DNA of 64,000 bases from CAVVSD01 sp963750895 (GCA_963750895.1 CAVVSD010000003.1:1-64000), one strand, 5' to 3'. Shown: positions 15,461-24,280, numbered from the stretch's first letter. Numbers and translations: made by a program. Notes: generated by a model from the sequence alone, not told the origin.

Positions 15461-16789
15461 TCAGGCGGCTGTGGCCTGCAGCGCGGAGCCCAGCTGCGTG
15501 AGCGGCTCGTCGGCCGACAGCGCGCGCGGATCGTTCGCGCGGCCGCGGGGCGGGAGCGGGACCGGACCCCGCAGGAGCGGATCCTCGGTGTCCTCCATCC
15601 AGCGCCGCAGCCGCGTGCGCAGGTCGCGCGCGACGCCGGCGTAGGCGGGATCGTGGATGAGGTTGCGGCCCTCACCCGGGTCGAGGAGCACGTCGTGCAG
15701 GCGCTCCTCCTCGGTGGCCCACCCGTCCCAGCCCAATGCGACGAGCGCGTCCTTGGACGGGCCGTCGTCGGTGTTCGGGAGGACGGGCCCGTGGGAGGCA
15801 TCGAACCGGCGGATGAGCTTGTAGCGGTCGGTCCGCACCGCGCGCTGGGGCTCGTAGGCGGCGTGATAGGTGATCTCCGCGAAGAGCTCGTCGTGCAGGC
15901 GGTCGGTCTCTCCGTTGGCGAGCGGCAGGAGCGAGGAGCCCTGCAGGTACTCCGGGTGCTGGAGCCCGGCGAGGTCGCAGAGCGTGGGGAAGAGGTCGAG
16001 ATGGGAGACCATCGCGTCCTGCACCCGGCCGCCGCGGAAGCCGCCCGGGCCCCGCAGGATGAGGCTCACGCCCAGGCCGCGGTCGAAGAGCGTCGCCTTC
16101 GCGCCCGGGAACGGCAGCCCGTGGTCGGTCGTGAGGATCACGAGCGTGCGCTCGTCGAGGCCGGTGCGCTCGAGCGCCGCGAGGACCTGCTGCACGCCGC
16201 CGTCCAGCGATCGCGCGCTGGCGAGGAAGTGCGCCATGTCGCGGCGGACCTCGGGGAGGTCGGGCAGGTGCTCCGGTGGCAACGCGTAGCGCTCGTCGTG
16301 GGGCGACGTGGGCTCGAAGAAGCGGCGGTGCGTCTCGAAGAAGCCGACGGAGAGGAAGAACGGCTCCGGCAGCCCGCCCTCGAGCGCGCCGACGGCCAGC
16401 GGCGCGACGGTCGCGACGTGGTTGGAGTCGATCTCGTGGAAGCGGTCGTAGCCCAGGGCGTCGGGGGTGGCGGACACGTGCTGCTCGCCGATGAGCTCGG
16501 AGAAGTAGCCCGCCCGGCGCAGCGTGTGCACGAGGTGCTGCCGGTTGTCGTTGAGCTCCCATCCGCGGTGGGCGAGGCCGGTCATGCCGTTGACGTGCGG
16601 GTACTGGCCGGTGACGAGCGCCGCTCGGCTCCCGGAGCAGGTGGCCGCCGTCGCGAACGCGCGCCGGAAGAGCACGCCCTCCTCGGCGAGCCGCTGGATC
16701 GCGGGCGTCGGGACGGCATGGCCGTAGGGCTGGACGTGACGCCCGGTGTCGTGCGAGTGCAGGTAGATGACGTTCGGTCGGTCGGCCAC
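15461..16789 (-). CDS. Type I sulfatase (arylsulfatase-like)
   Basis: This 442-residue alkaline-phosphatase-superfamily sulfatase has the formylglycine site at Cys51 in CSGSRAALVTGQ. The usual C-x-P/A-x-R proline is Gly here, while Arg55 and the following TGQ are kept. A later metal-site segment reads ILTTDHGLPF. No signal peptide is seen, so it appears cytoplasmic. GTG 16789 follows an AGGAG site at 5-base spacing; another GTG at 16795 overlaps the sulfotransferase stop. It closes an operon making PAPS and a sulfotransferase, so hydrolysis of a sulfate ester made by its neighbour is plausible. Conversion of this Cys to formylglycine is not assured. Confidence 0.87.
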   Translation of the reverse strand: MADRPNVIYLHSHDTGRHVQPYGHAVPTPAIQRLAEEGVLFRRAFATAATCSGSRAALVTGQYPHVNGMTGLAHRGWELNDNRQHLVHTLRRAGYFSELIGEQHVSATPDALGYDRFHEIDSNHVATVAPLAVGALEGGLPEPFFLSVGFFETHRRFFEPTSPHDERYALPPEHLPDLPEVRRDMAHFLASARSLDGGVQQVLAALERTGLDERTLVILTTDHGLPFPGAKATLFDRGLGVSLILRGPGGFRGGRVQDAMVSHLDLFPTLCDLAGLQHPEYLQGSSLLPLANGETDRLHDELFAEITYHAAYEPQRAVRTDRYKLIRRFDASHGPVLPNTDDGPSKDALVALGWDGWATEEERLHDVLLDPGEGRNLIHDPAYAGVARDLRTRLRRWMEDTEDPLLRGPVPLPPRGRANDPRALSADEPLTQLGSALQATAA

Positions 16790-16791
16790 GC

Positions 16792-17589
16792 TCACTCCTG
16801 GGACAGGGGGTGGGGTGTGTTGTGGGGCCGGACGGCGATGCCGCGACGGTACGCCTCGGCCCACTCGTCGGAGATGCCGTCGGACTGGCGCCGCAGCGGC
16901 GGATCGGCTTCGGTGAGGACGGGCTCCGGCAGTCCCAGGTGCACGAGCACCCGGCCGACGGCGCCGTGCACGTCGCGCACGTAGTCCTCGTAGACGAGCT
17001 CGAGCGGCGCCAGCCCGCGATCGGCGAAGAAGGCGCCCCACGCCGCGTCCTGGTCGGCGAGCAGCGCGGTGAGGTGCGCGATCGCCGCGCGCGAGTAGAC
17101 GGCCGTCGGCTGCGGCGCGCCCGCCTCGCGCCAGGTCTGCGTCTGCAGCGCGCGCCAGAGCGAGACCGCCTGGCGCAGGACGTCGCGGCGGCGGACCCAG
17201 ACCCAGTGCGTCGGTGCGAGCACCGCGAGCGGATCGTCACGTCCGGAGAGCTCGGCGATGTCGGCGAGCTGGTTCCACATGACCTTCGCCCCGAAGACGC
17301 CGTTCGGGGTGCGCCCGTCGCGCAGCGAGCGCGCGAGGTGCGCCTCCCAGTCCAGGCCGTCCAGCGCGGAGTACGGCGGCGCAGGCGGGGGCGGGGCGTC
17401 CGCGAGCAGCCCGGTGACGTACGGGTCGCCGATGTCGGCGAGGTAGTCGAGCGGCGCGGGCGGGATGCCGGTGGCGGGTCGCGCCTCGAAGAACTCCTCG
17501 GGATGCCCGGCGACGCCGGTGGCCTTCAGCGCCTCGCACAGCAGCGTGCTGCCGCTGCGCTGCGTCGCGCAGACCAGGTACGCGGTCAC
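16792..17589 (-). CDS. Stf0-family sulfotransferase
   Basis: This 265-residue PAPS-dependent sulfotransferase has the N-terminal 5'-phosphosulfate loop LVCATQRSGSTLLCEAL and the following GVAGHPEEFF, characteristic of the Stf0 group that sulfates trehalose or related glycolipid headgroups in mycobacteria. Central segments GVFGAKVMW and VRRRDVLRQAVSLWRA match the family. The GTG start at 17589 overlaps the cysNC stop (GTGA), so the PAPS producer and consumer are translationally coupled. The acceptor is unknown; trehalose is only the precedent for the family. Confidence 0.88.
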   Translation of the reverse strand: MTAYLVCATQRSGSTLLCEALKATGVAGHPEEFFEARPATGIPPAPLDYLADIGDPYVTGLLADAPPPPAPPYSALDGLDWEAHLARSLRDGRTPNGVFGAKVMWNQLADIAELSGRDDPLAVLAPTHWVWVRRRDVLRQAVSLWRALQTQTWREAGAPQPTAVYSRAAIAHLTALLADQDAAWGAFFADRGLAPLELVYEDYVRDVHGAVGRVLVHLGLPEPVLTEADPPLRRQSDGISDEWAEAYRRGIAVRPHNTPHPLSQE

Positions 17590-19517
17590 AGGAGGTGGTG
17601 CTCGTCCAGCGCCCGCTCGAGCGAGGCGACGGCATCCTCCAGCGGCGCGGTGCCGTCGATGCGCAGCTCCGGGGCGACCGGCGCCTCGTAGGGGTCGTCG
17701 ATCCCCGTGAAGCCCTTGATCTCGCCCGCGCGGGCCTTCGCGTAGAGGCCCTTGGGATCGCGGCGCTCGCACTCCTCGACCGGCGTGTCCACGTGGATCT
17801 CGAGGAACGGCAGCCCCTCGGCCTCGTGGCGGCGGCGCACGGCGTCGCGCGCCTCGATGTTCGGCGAGACGAGCGAGACGATCGACAGCGTCCCGGCGTC
17901 GGCGACGAGCACGGCGGCCTCGCCCGCCCGCCGCACGCTCTCGGCGCGGTCCTCGGCCGAGAAGCCGAGATCGCCGGTCAGGCCGTGGCGCAGCGTGTCG
18001 CCGTCGAGCACGTAGGCAGCGCGCCCCCGGCCGATGAGCAGCGCCTCGAGGGCCGAGGCGATCGTCGACTTGCCCGACGACGGCAGGCCGGTGAGCCACA
18101 CGGTCCCGCCGCTGCGGCCGAGCGCGGCCCAGCGCTGCTCGCGCGTGACGGCGGCGACGTGGCGCACGACGTTCTCGCTCCGCGGGCCGGCCGCCGGCTC
18201 GACGGCGCCGACCGGCTCGACGACCATCCCGGCCGCCACCGTCGCGTTCGTGTGCTCGTCGATGAGGATGAACGCGCCCGTCGCGCGGTTCTCGGCGTAC
18301 GGGTCCAGCGCCACCGGCTCCGCGGTGCGCAGGCGCAGCCGCCCGATGTCGTTCAGCTCCAGCGAGGTCGCGGAGGTGTCGCGCCCGAGCGTGTCGACGT
18401 CGATCGCGTGCAGGAGGTCGGCGACCGTCGCGCGGGTGCTCCGCGTCGCGGCCTTCAGGACGTAGCGCCCGCCGGTCCGCAGCGGCCGGTCGTCGAACCA
18501 GCACACGTCGGCGACGAGCTCGCGCACGACCGCCGGCGGGGCCACGGGGCTCGCGATGACCTGCCCGCGCGAGACGTCGAGGTCGTCGGCCAGGCGGACC
18601 GTCACGGACATGGCGGGCCCGGCCTCGTCGAGCGGCCCGTCGAACGTGTCGATGCCGGCCACCCGCGAGCGCGCGCCGCTGGGCAGCACGACGACGTCCT
18701 CGCCGACCCGCAGCGTCCCACCGGCCACGCGGCCCGCGTAGCCGCGGTAGTCGTGGTGGGCGTCGTCGTGCGGGCGCACGACGTACTGCACCGGCAGTCG
18801 TGCGTGGGCGTGCTCGTGGCGGTCGGCGGCGACGTCGACCTCCTCGAGGTAGCGCAGCAGCGGCGGCCCGTCGTACCAGTCCATCGACCCGGACCGCTCG
18901 ACGACGTTGTCGCCGAGGAGCGCGGAGACCGGGATCGCGTCGACGTCGTCGGCGCCCATGCGGCGCGCGAACGCGCGGAAGTCGTCGGCGATCCGCAGGA
19001 ACGTGTCCTCGTCGAAGTCGACGAGGTCCATCTTGTTGACGACGGCGACCACGTGCGGGACCCGCAGGAGGGAGGCGATGAACGCATGGCGGCGCGACTG
19101 CTCGAGCACGCCCTGGCGCGCGTCGATGAGCACGAGCGCGAGGTCCGCGGTCGACGCGCCGGTGACCATGTTGCGCGTGTAGCGGACGTGGCCCGGGGTG
19201 TCGGCGAGGATGAACGAGCGCCGCGCGGTCGCGAAGAAGCGGTAGGCGACGTCGATCGTGATGCCCTGCTCGCGCTCGGCGCGCAGGCCGTCGGTCAGCA
19301 GCGCGAGGTCGAGCCGTCCGTCGCCCCGCTCGACGCTCGTGCGCTGCACGGCCTCGAGCTGGTCCTCGAGGATCGACTTCGTGTCGTGCAGCAGGCGACC
19401 GATGAGCGTGCTCTTGCCGTCGTCGACGGACCCCGCGGTCGCCACCCGCAGGAGCTCCGGGGGCGCCTCGAGGGCGTGCGGTGCCGGCTCGTCCTGGGTG
19501 TCCTCGAGCGTCGCCAC
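17586..19517 (-). CDS. cysNC: Bifunctional sulfate adenylyltransferase subunit 1 / adenylylsulfate kinase
   Basis: This is a 643-residue CysN-CysC fusion. Residues 20-445 are an EF-Tu-like GTPase (GSVDDGKSTLIGRL, DTPGHVRYTRNM, NKMD) that with CysD makes APS from ATP and sulfate. Residues 465-643 are APS kinase (GLPSSGKSTIA, DGDTLRHGL) producing PAPS. The fused arrangement is typical of actinobacteria and proteobacteria that need PAPS for sulfation. It starts directly after the cysD stop with no gap and overlaps the sulfotransferase by four bases. It is cytoplasmic. Confidence 0.95.
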   Translation of the reverse strand: MATLEDTQDEPAPHALEAPPELLRVATAGSVDDGKSTLIGRLLHDTKSILEDQLEAVQRTSVERGDGRLDLALLTDGLRAEREQGITIDVAYRFFATARRSFILADTPGHVRYTRNMVTGASTADLALVLIDARQGVLEQSRRHAFIASLLRVPHVVAVVNKMDLVDFDEDTFLRIADDFRAFARRMGADDVDAIPVSALLGDNVVERSGSMDWYDGPPLLRYLEEVDVAADRHEHAHARLPVQYVVRPHDDAHHDYRGYAGRVAGGTLRVGEDVVVLPSGARSRVAGIDTFDGPLDEAGPAMSVTVRLADDLDVSRGQVIASPVAPPAVVRELVADVCWFDDRPLRTGGRYVLKAATRSTRATVADLLHAIDVDTLGRDTSATSLELNDIGRLRLRTAEPVALDPYAENRATGAFILIDEHTNATVAAGMVVEPVGAVEPAAGPRSENVVRHVAAVTREQRWAALGRSGGTVWLTGLPSSGKSTIASALEALLIGRGRAAYVLDGDTLRHGLTGDLGFSAEDRAESVRRAGEAAVLVADAGTLSIVSLVSPNIEARDAVRRRHEAEGLPFLEIHVDTPVEECERRDPKGLYAKARAGEIKGFTGIDDPYEAPVAPELRIDGTAPLEDAVASLERALDEHHLL

Positions 19518-20423
19518 CTAGAAGTAGCCCTCGCGCTTGCGGTCCTCCATCGCGGCCACCGAGACGCGGTCGTCCGCGCGCGTCTCGCCGCGCTCGGTCA
19601 CCCGCGTGGCGGCGATCTCGGCGACGACCTCGGGGAGCGTCGCGGCCTCGGAGGCGACGGCGCCGGTCACCGCGATGTCGCCGACGGTGCGGTAGCGCAC
19701 CGACGTGACGAACGGCTCCTCGCCGGGCCGCTTGGGCACGAAGGGGTGGTCGGCCAGCAGCATCCCGTCGCGCGCGATGACGCTGCGCTCGTGCGCGAAG
19801 TAGATCGACGGGAGCTCGAGCTCCTCGGCGGCGATGTAGCGCCAGATGTCGAGCTCGGTCCAGTTCGACAGCGGGAACACGCGGACGTGCTCGCCGCGGC
19901 CGACGCGGCCGTTGTAGAGGCTCCAGACCTCCGGGCGCTGCGCGGACGGATCCCACTGGCCCAGCTCGTCGCGGAAGGACATGACGCGCTCCTTCGCGCG
20001 CGCCCGCTCCTCGTCGCGTCGCGCGCCGCCGAACGCCGCGTCGAACCGGTGCTCGGCGATCGCGTCGAGCAGGGTCGTGGTCTGCAGCCGGTTGCGCGAG
20101 GCGCCGATGCCGGTCTCCTCCTGGACGCGGCCGGCGTCGATCGAGTCCTGCACGGAGGCGACGATGAGCCGGACGCCGAGCTCCGCGACGCGCCGGTCGC
20201 GGTAGTCGACGACCTCCTCGAAGTTGTGGCCCGTGTCGACGTGCATGACCGGGAAGGGCATCTGCGCGGGGGCGAACGCCTTCTCGGCGATCCGCAGCAG
20301 CACCGCGGAGTCCTTGCCGCCCGAGAACAGCAGGACCGGGCGCTCGAGCTCCGCCGCGACCTCGCGGACGACGAAGATCGCCTCGGCCTCCAGCAGGCGC
20401 AGGTAGGACAGCTCGCGGCTCAT
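19518..20423 (-). CDS. cysD: Sulfate adenylyltransferase subunit 2
   Basis: This 301-residue PP-loop ATP pyrophosphatase has the LLFSGGKDSAVLLRIA loop, HVDTGHNFEEV and the C-terminal DRKREGYF hallmark of CysD. It adenylates sulfate to APS, driven by the GTPase of CysN. ATG 20423 gives the canonical length and overlaps the cysH stop by four bases (ATGA); the frame is open further upstream but into cysH. It is the middle gene of the cysH-cysD-cysNC core. Confidence 0.95.
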   Translation of the reverse strand: MSRELSYLRLLEAEAIFVVREVAAELERPVLLFSGGKDSAVLLRIAEKAFAPAQMPFPVMHVDTGHNFEEVVDYRDRRVAELGVRLIVASVQDSIDAGRVQEETGIGASRNRLQTTTLLDAIAEHRFDAAFGGARRDEERARAKERVMSFRDELGQWDPSAQRPEVWSLYNGRVGRGEHVRVFPLSNWTELDIWRYIAAEELELPSIYFAHERSVIARDGMLLADHPFVPKRPGEEPFVTSVRYRTVGDIAVTGAVASEAATLPEVVAEIAATRVTERGETRADDRVSVAAMEDRKREGYF

Positions 20424-21091
20424 GCGTGGATGCCGCACTCGGTCTTGGCGTCGCCGGCCCAGCGGCCGTCGCGCCCCGTGCCCGGCTTCGTGCAGTGCGT
20501 GCAGCCGATCGAGGAGTAGCCCTGGTCGTGCAGCGGGTTGTACGGCACGTCGTGCTCGACGATGTGGCGCCAGACGTCGGCCTCGCTCCAGTCGGCGAGC
20601 GGGTTGGCCTTCCACAGCCCGTGCTTGGCGTCCCACGCCAGCTTGGGGGTGGTCGCGCGCGACGGCGACTGGTCGCGCCGCAGACCGGAGATCCACGCGT
20701 CCATGCCCTCGAGCGCGCGGTTGAGGGGGTCGACCTTGCGGATCGCGCAGCAGGCGTCGGGATCGCGCTCCCACAGCCTGTCGCCGTGCAGCGCGGCCTG
20801 CCGCGCGATGCTCGGCCCCTGGAAGACCTGGACCTCGATCCCGTAGCGGTCCTCGACCCGCTTCCAGGTGTCGTAGGTCTCGGGGAACAGGACGTGGGTG
20901 TCGAGCGTGAAGACGCGGGCGTCCGGGGCGATGCGCAGGAGGAGGTCGAGGATGACCGACGCCTCCTTCTGGAACGAGCAGGCGACGGTCAGCCGCGGGT
21001 GGAACCGCTCCACCAGGTGCTCGAGCACGCCGTCGGCGTCGAGCTCCTCCAGATCCTGCGGCGAGACGGTGGGATCGGCGTTCGTCGGCAC
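20420..21091 (-). CDS. cysH: Adenylylsulfate (APS) reductase
   Basis: This 223-residue thioredoxin-dependent reductase converts APS to sulfite. The four-cysteine [4Fe-4S] signature of the APS-specific branch is complete: Cys114-Cys115 (DACCAIRK) and Cys197/Cys200 (GCTHC). The catalytic cysteine is Cys219 in KTECGIH. The GTG start at 21091 is 7 bases after a TAAGCT hexamer, so it likely heads a leaderless operon mRNA. In this operon APS can go to sulfite via this enzyme or to PAPS via CysC. No sulfite reductase gene is in the window. Confidence 0.94.
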   Translation of the reverse strand: MPTNADPTVSPQDLEELDADGVLEHLVERFHPRLTVACSFQKEASVILDLLLRIAPDARVFTLDTHVLFPETYDTWKRVEDRYGIEVQVFQGPSIARQAALHGDRLWERDPDACCAIRKVDPLNRALEGMDAWISGLRRDQSPSRATTPKLAWDAKHGLWKANPLADWSEADVWRHIVEHDVPYNPLHDQGYSSIGCTHCTKPGTGRDGRWAGDAKTECGIHA

Positions 21092-21098
21092 CGCCCGG

Positions 21099-21104
21099 AG
21101 CTTA
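21099..21104 (-). promoter_or_regulatory. TAAGCT -10 hexamer of the sulfur operon, leaderless type
   Basis: The minus-strand TAAGCT ends 7 bases before the cysH GTG. The 193-bp spacer to the divergent regulator gene is clearly richer in A/T than its surroundings. Confidence 0.5.
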
Positions 21105-21284
21105 GCGACAAATGGGCTAAATCCGATTCGGGTTCATGGTTTGCGGACGGGGCGTCGATCTCGACGTACGTTGTCGCCGGACCCGGTAGGTCGAGTGGCA
21201 CCGAAACAGTTGGAATTTGCACCCCAACGCACCACAAGTCACCATTTCGTCTCGGTTCCTCACGGAGGGGGAGAAGGAGACTGG

Positions 21285-22340
21285 ATGTCGGACGTAGGCC
21301 GCCCGGCGATCCCGGCGATGGAGGACCTCAGGATCCTCGTCGTCGACGACAGACCGGAGAACGCGCAGCTGCTGGACCGCCTGCTTCGGAGGTGGGGGCA
21401 CAGGGAGGTCGCGACGACCACCCGCTCCGCCGAGGTGGCCGACCTCTGCGCGTCGTCGGAGTTCGACCTGCTGCTGCTCGACCTCCACATGCCCGCGCCC
21501 GACGGCTTCGCGGTCATGGAGCAGCTCCACGAGCAGATCGCGGCCACCGTCTCCCTGCCCGTCCTCGTCCTCACCGGTGACGCGACCGACGAGGTCAAGC
21601 GCCGCGCGCTCTCCGGCGGCGCGCGGGACTTCCTGACCAAGCCGTTCGACCAGCACGAGGTCCGCCTCCGCGTGCAGAACCTCCTGGAGATCCGGCGCCT
21701 GCAGCTCCGCCAGCGCCAGACCGAGCTCGAGCTCGAGCAGCGGGTCGCGATGCGCACCGCCGAGCTGGAGGAGGCGCGCCTGGAGGTGCTCGAGCGCCTC
21801 GCCACCGCCGGCGAGTTCCGCGACGACGAGACCGGCGAGCACGCCCGGCGCGTCGGCGCGACCGCCCAGCAGCTCGCCGACGCCGTCACGTCCGGGGACG
21901 ACGCGCACGGCCGCATCGGGATCGCCGCCCCGCTGCACGACATCGGCAAGATCGCGATCCCCGACTCCCTGCTGCTGAAGGCCGGGCGCTTCACGCGCGA
22001 CGAGCACCAGAAGATGCAGGCCCACACCTCGATCGGCGCCGACATGCTCGGCGGCACGTCGTCGGGGCTCCTCGCCCTCGCGCGCGACATCGCGCTCACG
22101 CACCACGAGCGCTGGGACGGCAGCGGCTACCCCGCCGGCCTCTCGGGCGACGCGATCCCGCTCGCCGGGCGCATCGTCGCGCTCGCCGACGTCTTCGACG
22201 CGCTGACCCACGCCCGTCCCTACAAGCCGGCGTGGACCGTGTCCGACGCCGTCGAGGAGATCAAGCGGGCCGGCGGCGTGCAGTTCGATCCGGAGCTCGT
22301 CGAGGCGTTCTCCGAGCTGGATCACGACGCGCTCGTGTAG
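21285..22340 (+). CDS. Response regulator with HD-GYP phosphodiesterase output
   Basis: This 351-residue two-domain signalling protein has an N-terminal receiver (about residues 12-130) with the phospho-acceptor Asp in LLLLDLHMP, Thr in VLTGD and Lys in FLTKPF. A coiled linker follows at about residues 140-175. The C-terminal HD-GYP domain has HDIGKIAIPD and HHERWDGSGYP intact, so c-di-GMP hydrolysis is expected. The ATG follows a purine-rich GGAGGGGGAGAAGGAG, and the mRNA has a leader. No histidine kinase gene is adjacent. It diverges from the sulfur operon. Confidence 0.93.
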   Translation: MSDVGRPAIPAMEDLRILVVDDRPENAQLLDRLLRRWGHREVATTTRSAEVADLCASSEFDLLLLDLHMPAPDGFAVMEQLHEQIAATVSLPVLVLTGDATDEVKRRALSGGARDFLTKPFDQHEVRLRVQNLLEIRRLQLRQRQTELELEQRVAMRTAELEEARLEVLERLATAGEFRDDETGEHARRVGATAQQLADAVTSGDDAHGRIGIAAPLHDIGKIAIPDSLLLKAGRFTRDEHQKMQAHTSIGADMLGGTSSGLLALARDIALTHHERWDGSGYPAGLSGDAIPLAGRIVALADVFDALTHARPYKPAWTVSDAVEEIKRAGGVQFDPELVEAFSELDHDALV

Positions 22341-22351
22341 ACCACCGGGCG

Positions 22352-22819
22352 ATGGCCCGGATCCTCGTCGAGCAGCACCTCCCCGGCGTCGCGCCCGCGC
22401 AGGTCGCCGCGCTGTGGTGGGACACCGGCCGCTGGCCGAGCTTCGTCGACGGCTTCTCGCACGTGCACAAGCGCGAGGACGACTGGCCGCGACCGGGAGG
22501 CAGGCTGGTCTGGGACGCGCGGCCGGCGTCGGACCGCGGGCGGGTGATCGAGCGGGTCAGCGAGCGCGACCCCCACGGCGGTGGGGTGGCGGAGATCGAG
22601 GACGCGCGGCTGACCGGGACGCAGGTGGTGCGCTTCGCGGCGACCGGCAGCGGCACGCTCGTGACGCTCGAGCTGCGTTACGCGTCGAAGGCACCCGCCG
22701 CGCCGCTCGCCGACCTCGTCTACGTGCGCAGGCGCCTGCGCAAGGCGCTCGGGCGCAGCGTGGAGCGCTTCGCGCGTGAGGTCGCCATGGAGCGCGAACT
22801 CGCCGCCGAGGTCCAATAG
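22352..22819 (+). CDS. SRPBCC-superfamily protein
   Basis: This 155-residue protein has the START/polyketide-cyclase-like layout: a first strand (RILVEQHLPGV), a short helical pair (VAALWWDTGRWPSFV), a mid-strand block and a long C-terminal helix (RRRLRKALGRSVERFAREV). Such proteins form a hydrophobic ligand cavity. It begins 11 bases after the HD-GYP stop on the same strand, so it may be co-transcribed. The ligand is unknown. Confidence 0.78.
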   Translation: MARILVEQHLPGVAPAQVAALWWDTGRWPSFVDGFSHVHKREDDWPRPGGRLVWDARPASDRGRVIERVSERDPHGGGVAEIEDARLTGTQVVRFAATGSGTLVTLELRYASKAPAAPLADLVYVRRRLRKALGRSVERFAREVAMERELAAEVQ

Positions 22820-22822
22820 ATT
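22817..22822 (+). promoter_or_regulatory. TAGATT -10 hexamer, leaderless type
   Basis: TAGATT overlaps the stop of the SRPBCC gene and ends 7 bases before the sirtuin ATG at 22830. Confidence 0.45.
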
Positions 22823-22829
22823 CCTAGGC

Positions 22830-23579
22830 ATGGAGGTCGCGAGGGAACGCGTCGCCGGTCTCGTGCGGGATGCCGGCACGGTCGTGGCGCTGTCCGGCGC
22901 GGGCATCTCGGTCCCGTCCGGGATTCCGGACTTCCGCACGCCCGGGAGCGGGATCTGGAGCGACGTGGACCCCATGGAGGTCGCCCACATCGACGCATGG
23001 CGCAGCGATCCCGAGCGCTTCTGGGCCTTCTACGACCACCGCTTCCAGACGCTGGACGGCAAGGAGCCCAACGGTGCGCACCTCGCCCTCGTCGAGCTCG
23101 AGGAGCGCGGCGTCCTCGACGCCGTCGTCACGCAGAACATCGACCGGTTGCACCGCGTCGCGGGCACCCGGGAGCTCGTCGAGGTCCACGGGACCATCGC
23201 GACGTCCTCCTGCCTGGACTGCGGCTCCTCGGCGGACCTCGCCGAGGTCCGCCTCCGCGTGGCCGCGGCGCCCGACGGCGTGCCGCGTTGCGAGGACTGC
23301 GCCGCGCCGCTGAAGCCGGACGTCGTGCTCTTCGGCGAGTGGCTGCCGGTCGGCGCGATCGAGCGCGCGCAGGCGCTCTGCGCCAGCGCCGACGTCCTGC
23401 TCTGCATCGGCACCTCGCTCGAGGTCCACCCGGTCGCCTCGCTGCCGGAGCTCACGTACGCGGCGGGCGGGGAGGTCGTGCTCGTGACCATGGGCCCGAC
23501 GCCGTGGGACGACCGCGCCACCTGCAAGCTCGACGGCGACGTCGAGGAGGAGCTCGAGGCGTTGGTGGCGGCGCTGTGA
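22830..23579 (+). CDS. Sirtuin-type NAD-dependent protein deacylase
   Basis: This 249-residue Sir2 protein has its NAD-binding elements ALSGAGISVPSGIPDFR, TQNIDRLHR and GTSLEVHP, the catalytic His in VEVHGT, and four zinc cysteines (SSCLDC and CEDC). It would remove acyl groups from lysines using NAD. It is somewhat short of the class U/M average but all catalytic parts are present. Its stop overlaps the GTG start of the following SDR-like gene (GTGA), and it has its own leaderless-type promoter. Confidence 0.92.
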   Translation: MEVARERVAGLVRDAGTVVALSGAGISVPSGIPDFRTPGSGIWSDVDPMEVAHIDAWRSDPERFWAFYDHRFQTLDGKEPNGAHLALVELEERGVLDAVVTQNIDRLHRVAGTRELVEVHGTIATSSCLDCGSSADLAEVRLRVAAAPDGVPRCEDCAAPLKPDVVLFGEWLPVGAIERAQALCASADVLLCIGTSLEVHPVASLPELTYAAGGEVVLVTMGPTPWDDRATCKLDGDVEEELEALVAAL

Positions 23580-24277
23580 GCGGCGCCGTCGTCCTCGGGG
23601 CGCGCAACCTGGGTGGCGCGATCGCCACCCACCTGCACGAGGCGGGCTGGTCGGTGGCCGCCGTCGCCCGCAGCGACGAGTCGCTCGCCGCGGTGCGCGA
23701 GCGCGGGATCACCGGCCTGAACGCCGACGCCACCGACCCGGACGCGCTCGCCGCGGCGATCGCGCAGGCCGGCGAGGTCGACCTGCTCGTCAACGCCGTG
23801 TCCGCCGCGCGCCCGACCGGCGGCCCGTGGGGCGGCGGCCCGCTCGCGGACGCCGACCCCGACGCCTACGAGGCCTGGACCGGGGCGGTCTCCCGCCAGG
23901 CGTTCACGTTCCTGTCCGTCGGCGCCGCGGCGCTGCGCGCCCGTGGCGGCGGCACCCTCATCCAGGTGACCGGCGGATCCGCGCGCAGAGCGATGCCCGG
24001 CCGCGGGCTCTGGGCCGCGGGCGCCGCGGCCACCCGGGCGCTCACCCACGCCGCAGCCCAGGAGCTGCGGACCGAGGGCATCCACGTCGCGCTGCTCATC
24101 GTGGACGCGACGATCGCCTCGCCGAAGACCGCGGAGCGCACGCGCGACGTCCCGGCCGACGCGCTCGCCGACCAGGCCGAGATCGCCCGCGCCGTCGCCT
24201 ATCTCGCCGGCCAGCAGCCGACCGCCTACACCCACGAGCTCGTCGTCACGCCCGCGGGCGACCGCTGGGTTCCGTAG
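23576..24277 (+). CDS. SDR-fold protein lacking catalytic residues
   Basis: This 233-residue Rossmann-fold protein is related to short-chain dehydrogenases. The N-terminal AVVLGARNLGGAIATHL and LLVNAVSAARP match the nucleotide-binding and NAG-like regions. The catalytic Tyr-x-x-x-Lys is replaced at LWAAGAAATRAL (Trp and Ala), so dehydrogenase activity is unlikely. It is translationally coupled to the sirtuin (GTGA), which also binds NAD. A role in NAD(P) sensing or as a partner protein is speculation; no function is assigned. Confidence 0.8.
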   Translation: MSGAVVLGARNLGGAIATHLHEAGWSVAAVARSDESLAAVRERGITGLNADATDPDALAAAIAQAGEVDLLVNAVSAARPTGGPWGGGPLADADPDAYEAWTGAVSRQAFTFLSVGAAALRARGGGTLIQVTGGSARRAMPGRGLWAAGAAATRALTHAAAQELRTEGIHVALLIVDATIASPKTAERTRDVPADALADQAEIARAVAYLAGQQPTAYTHELVVTPAGDRWVP

Positions 24278-24280
24278 CCG

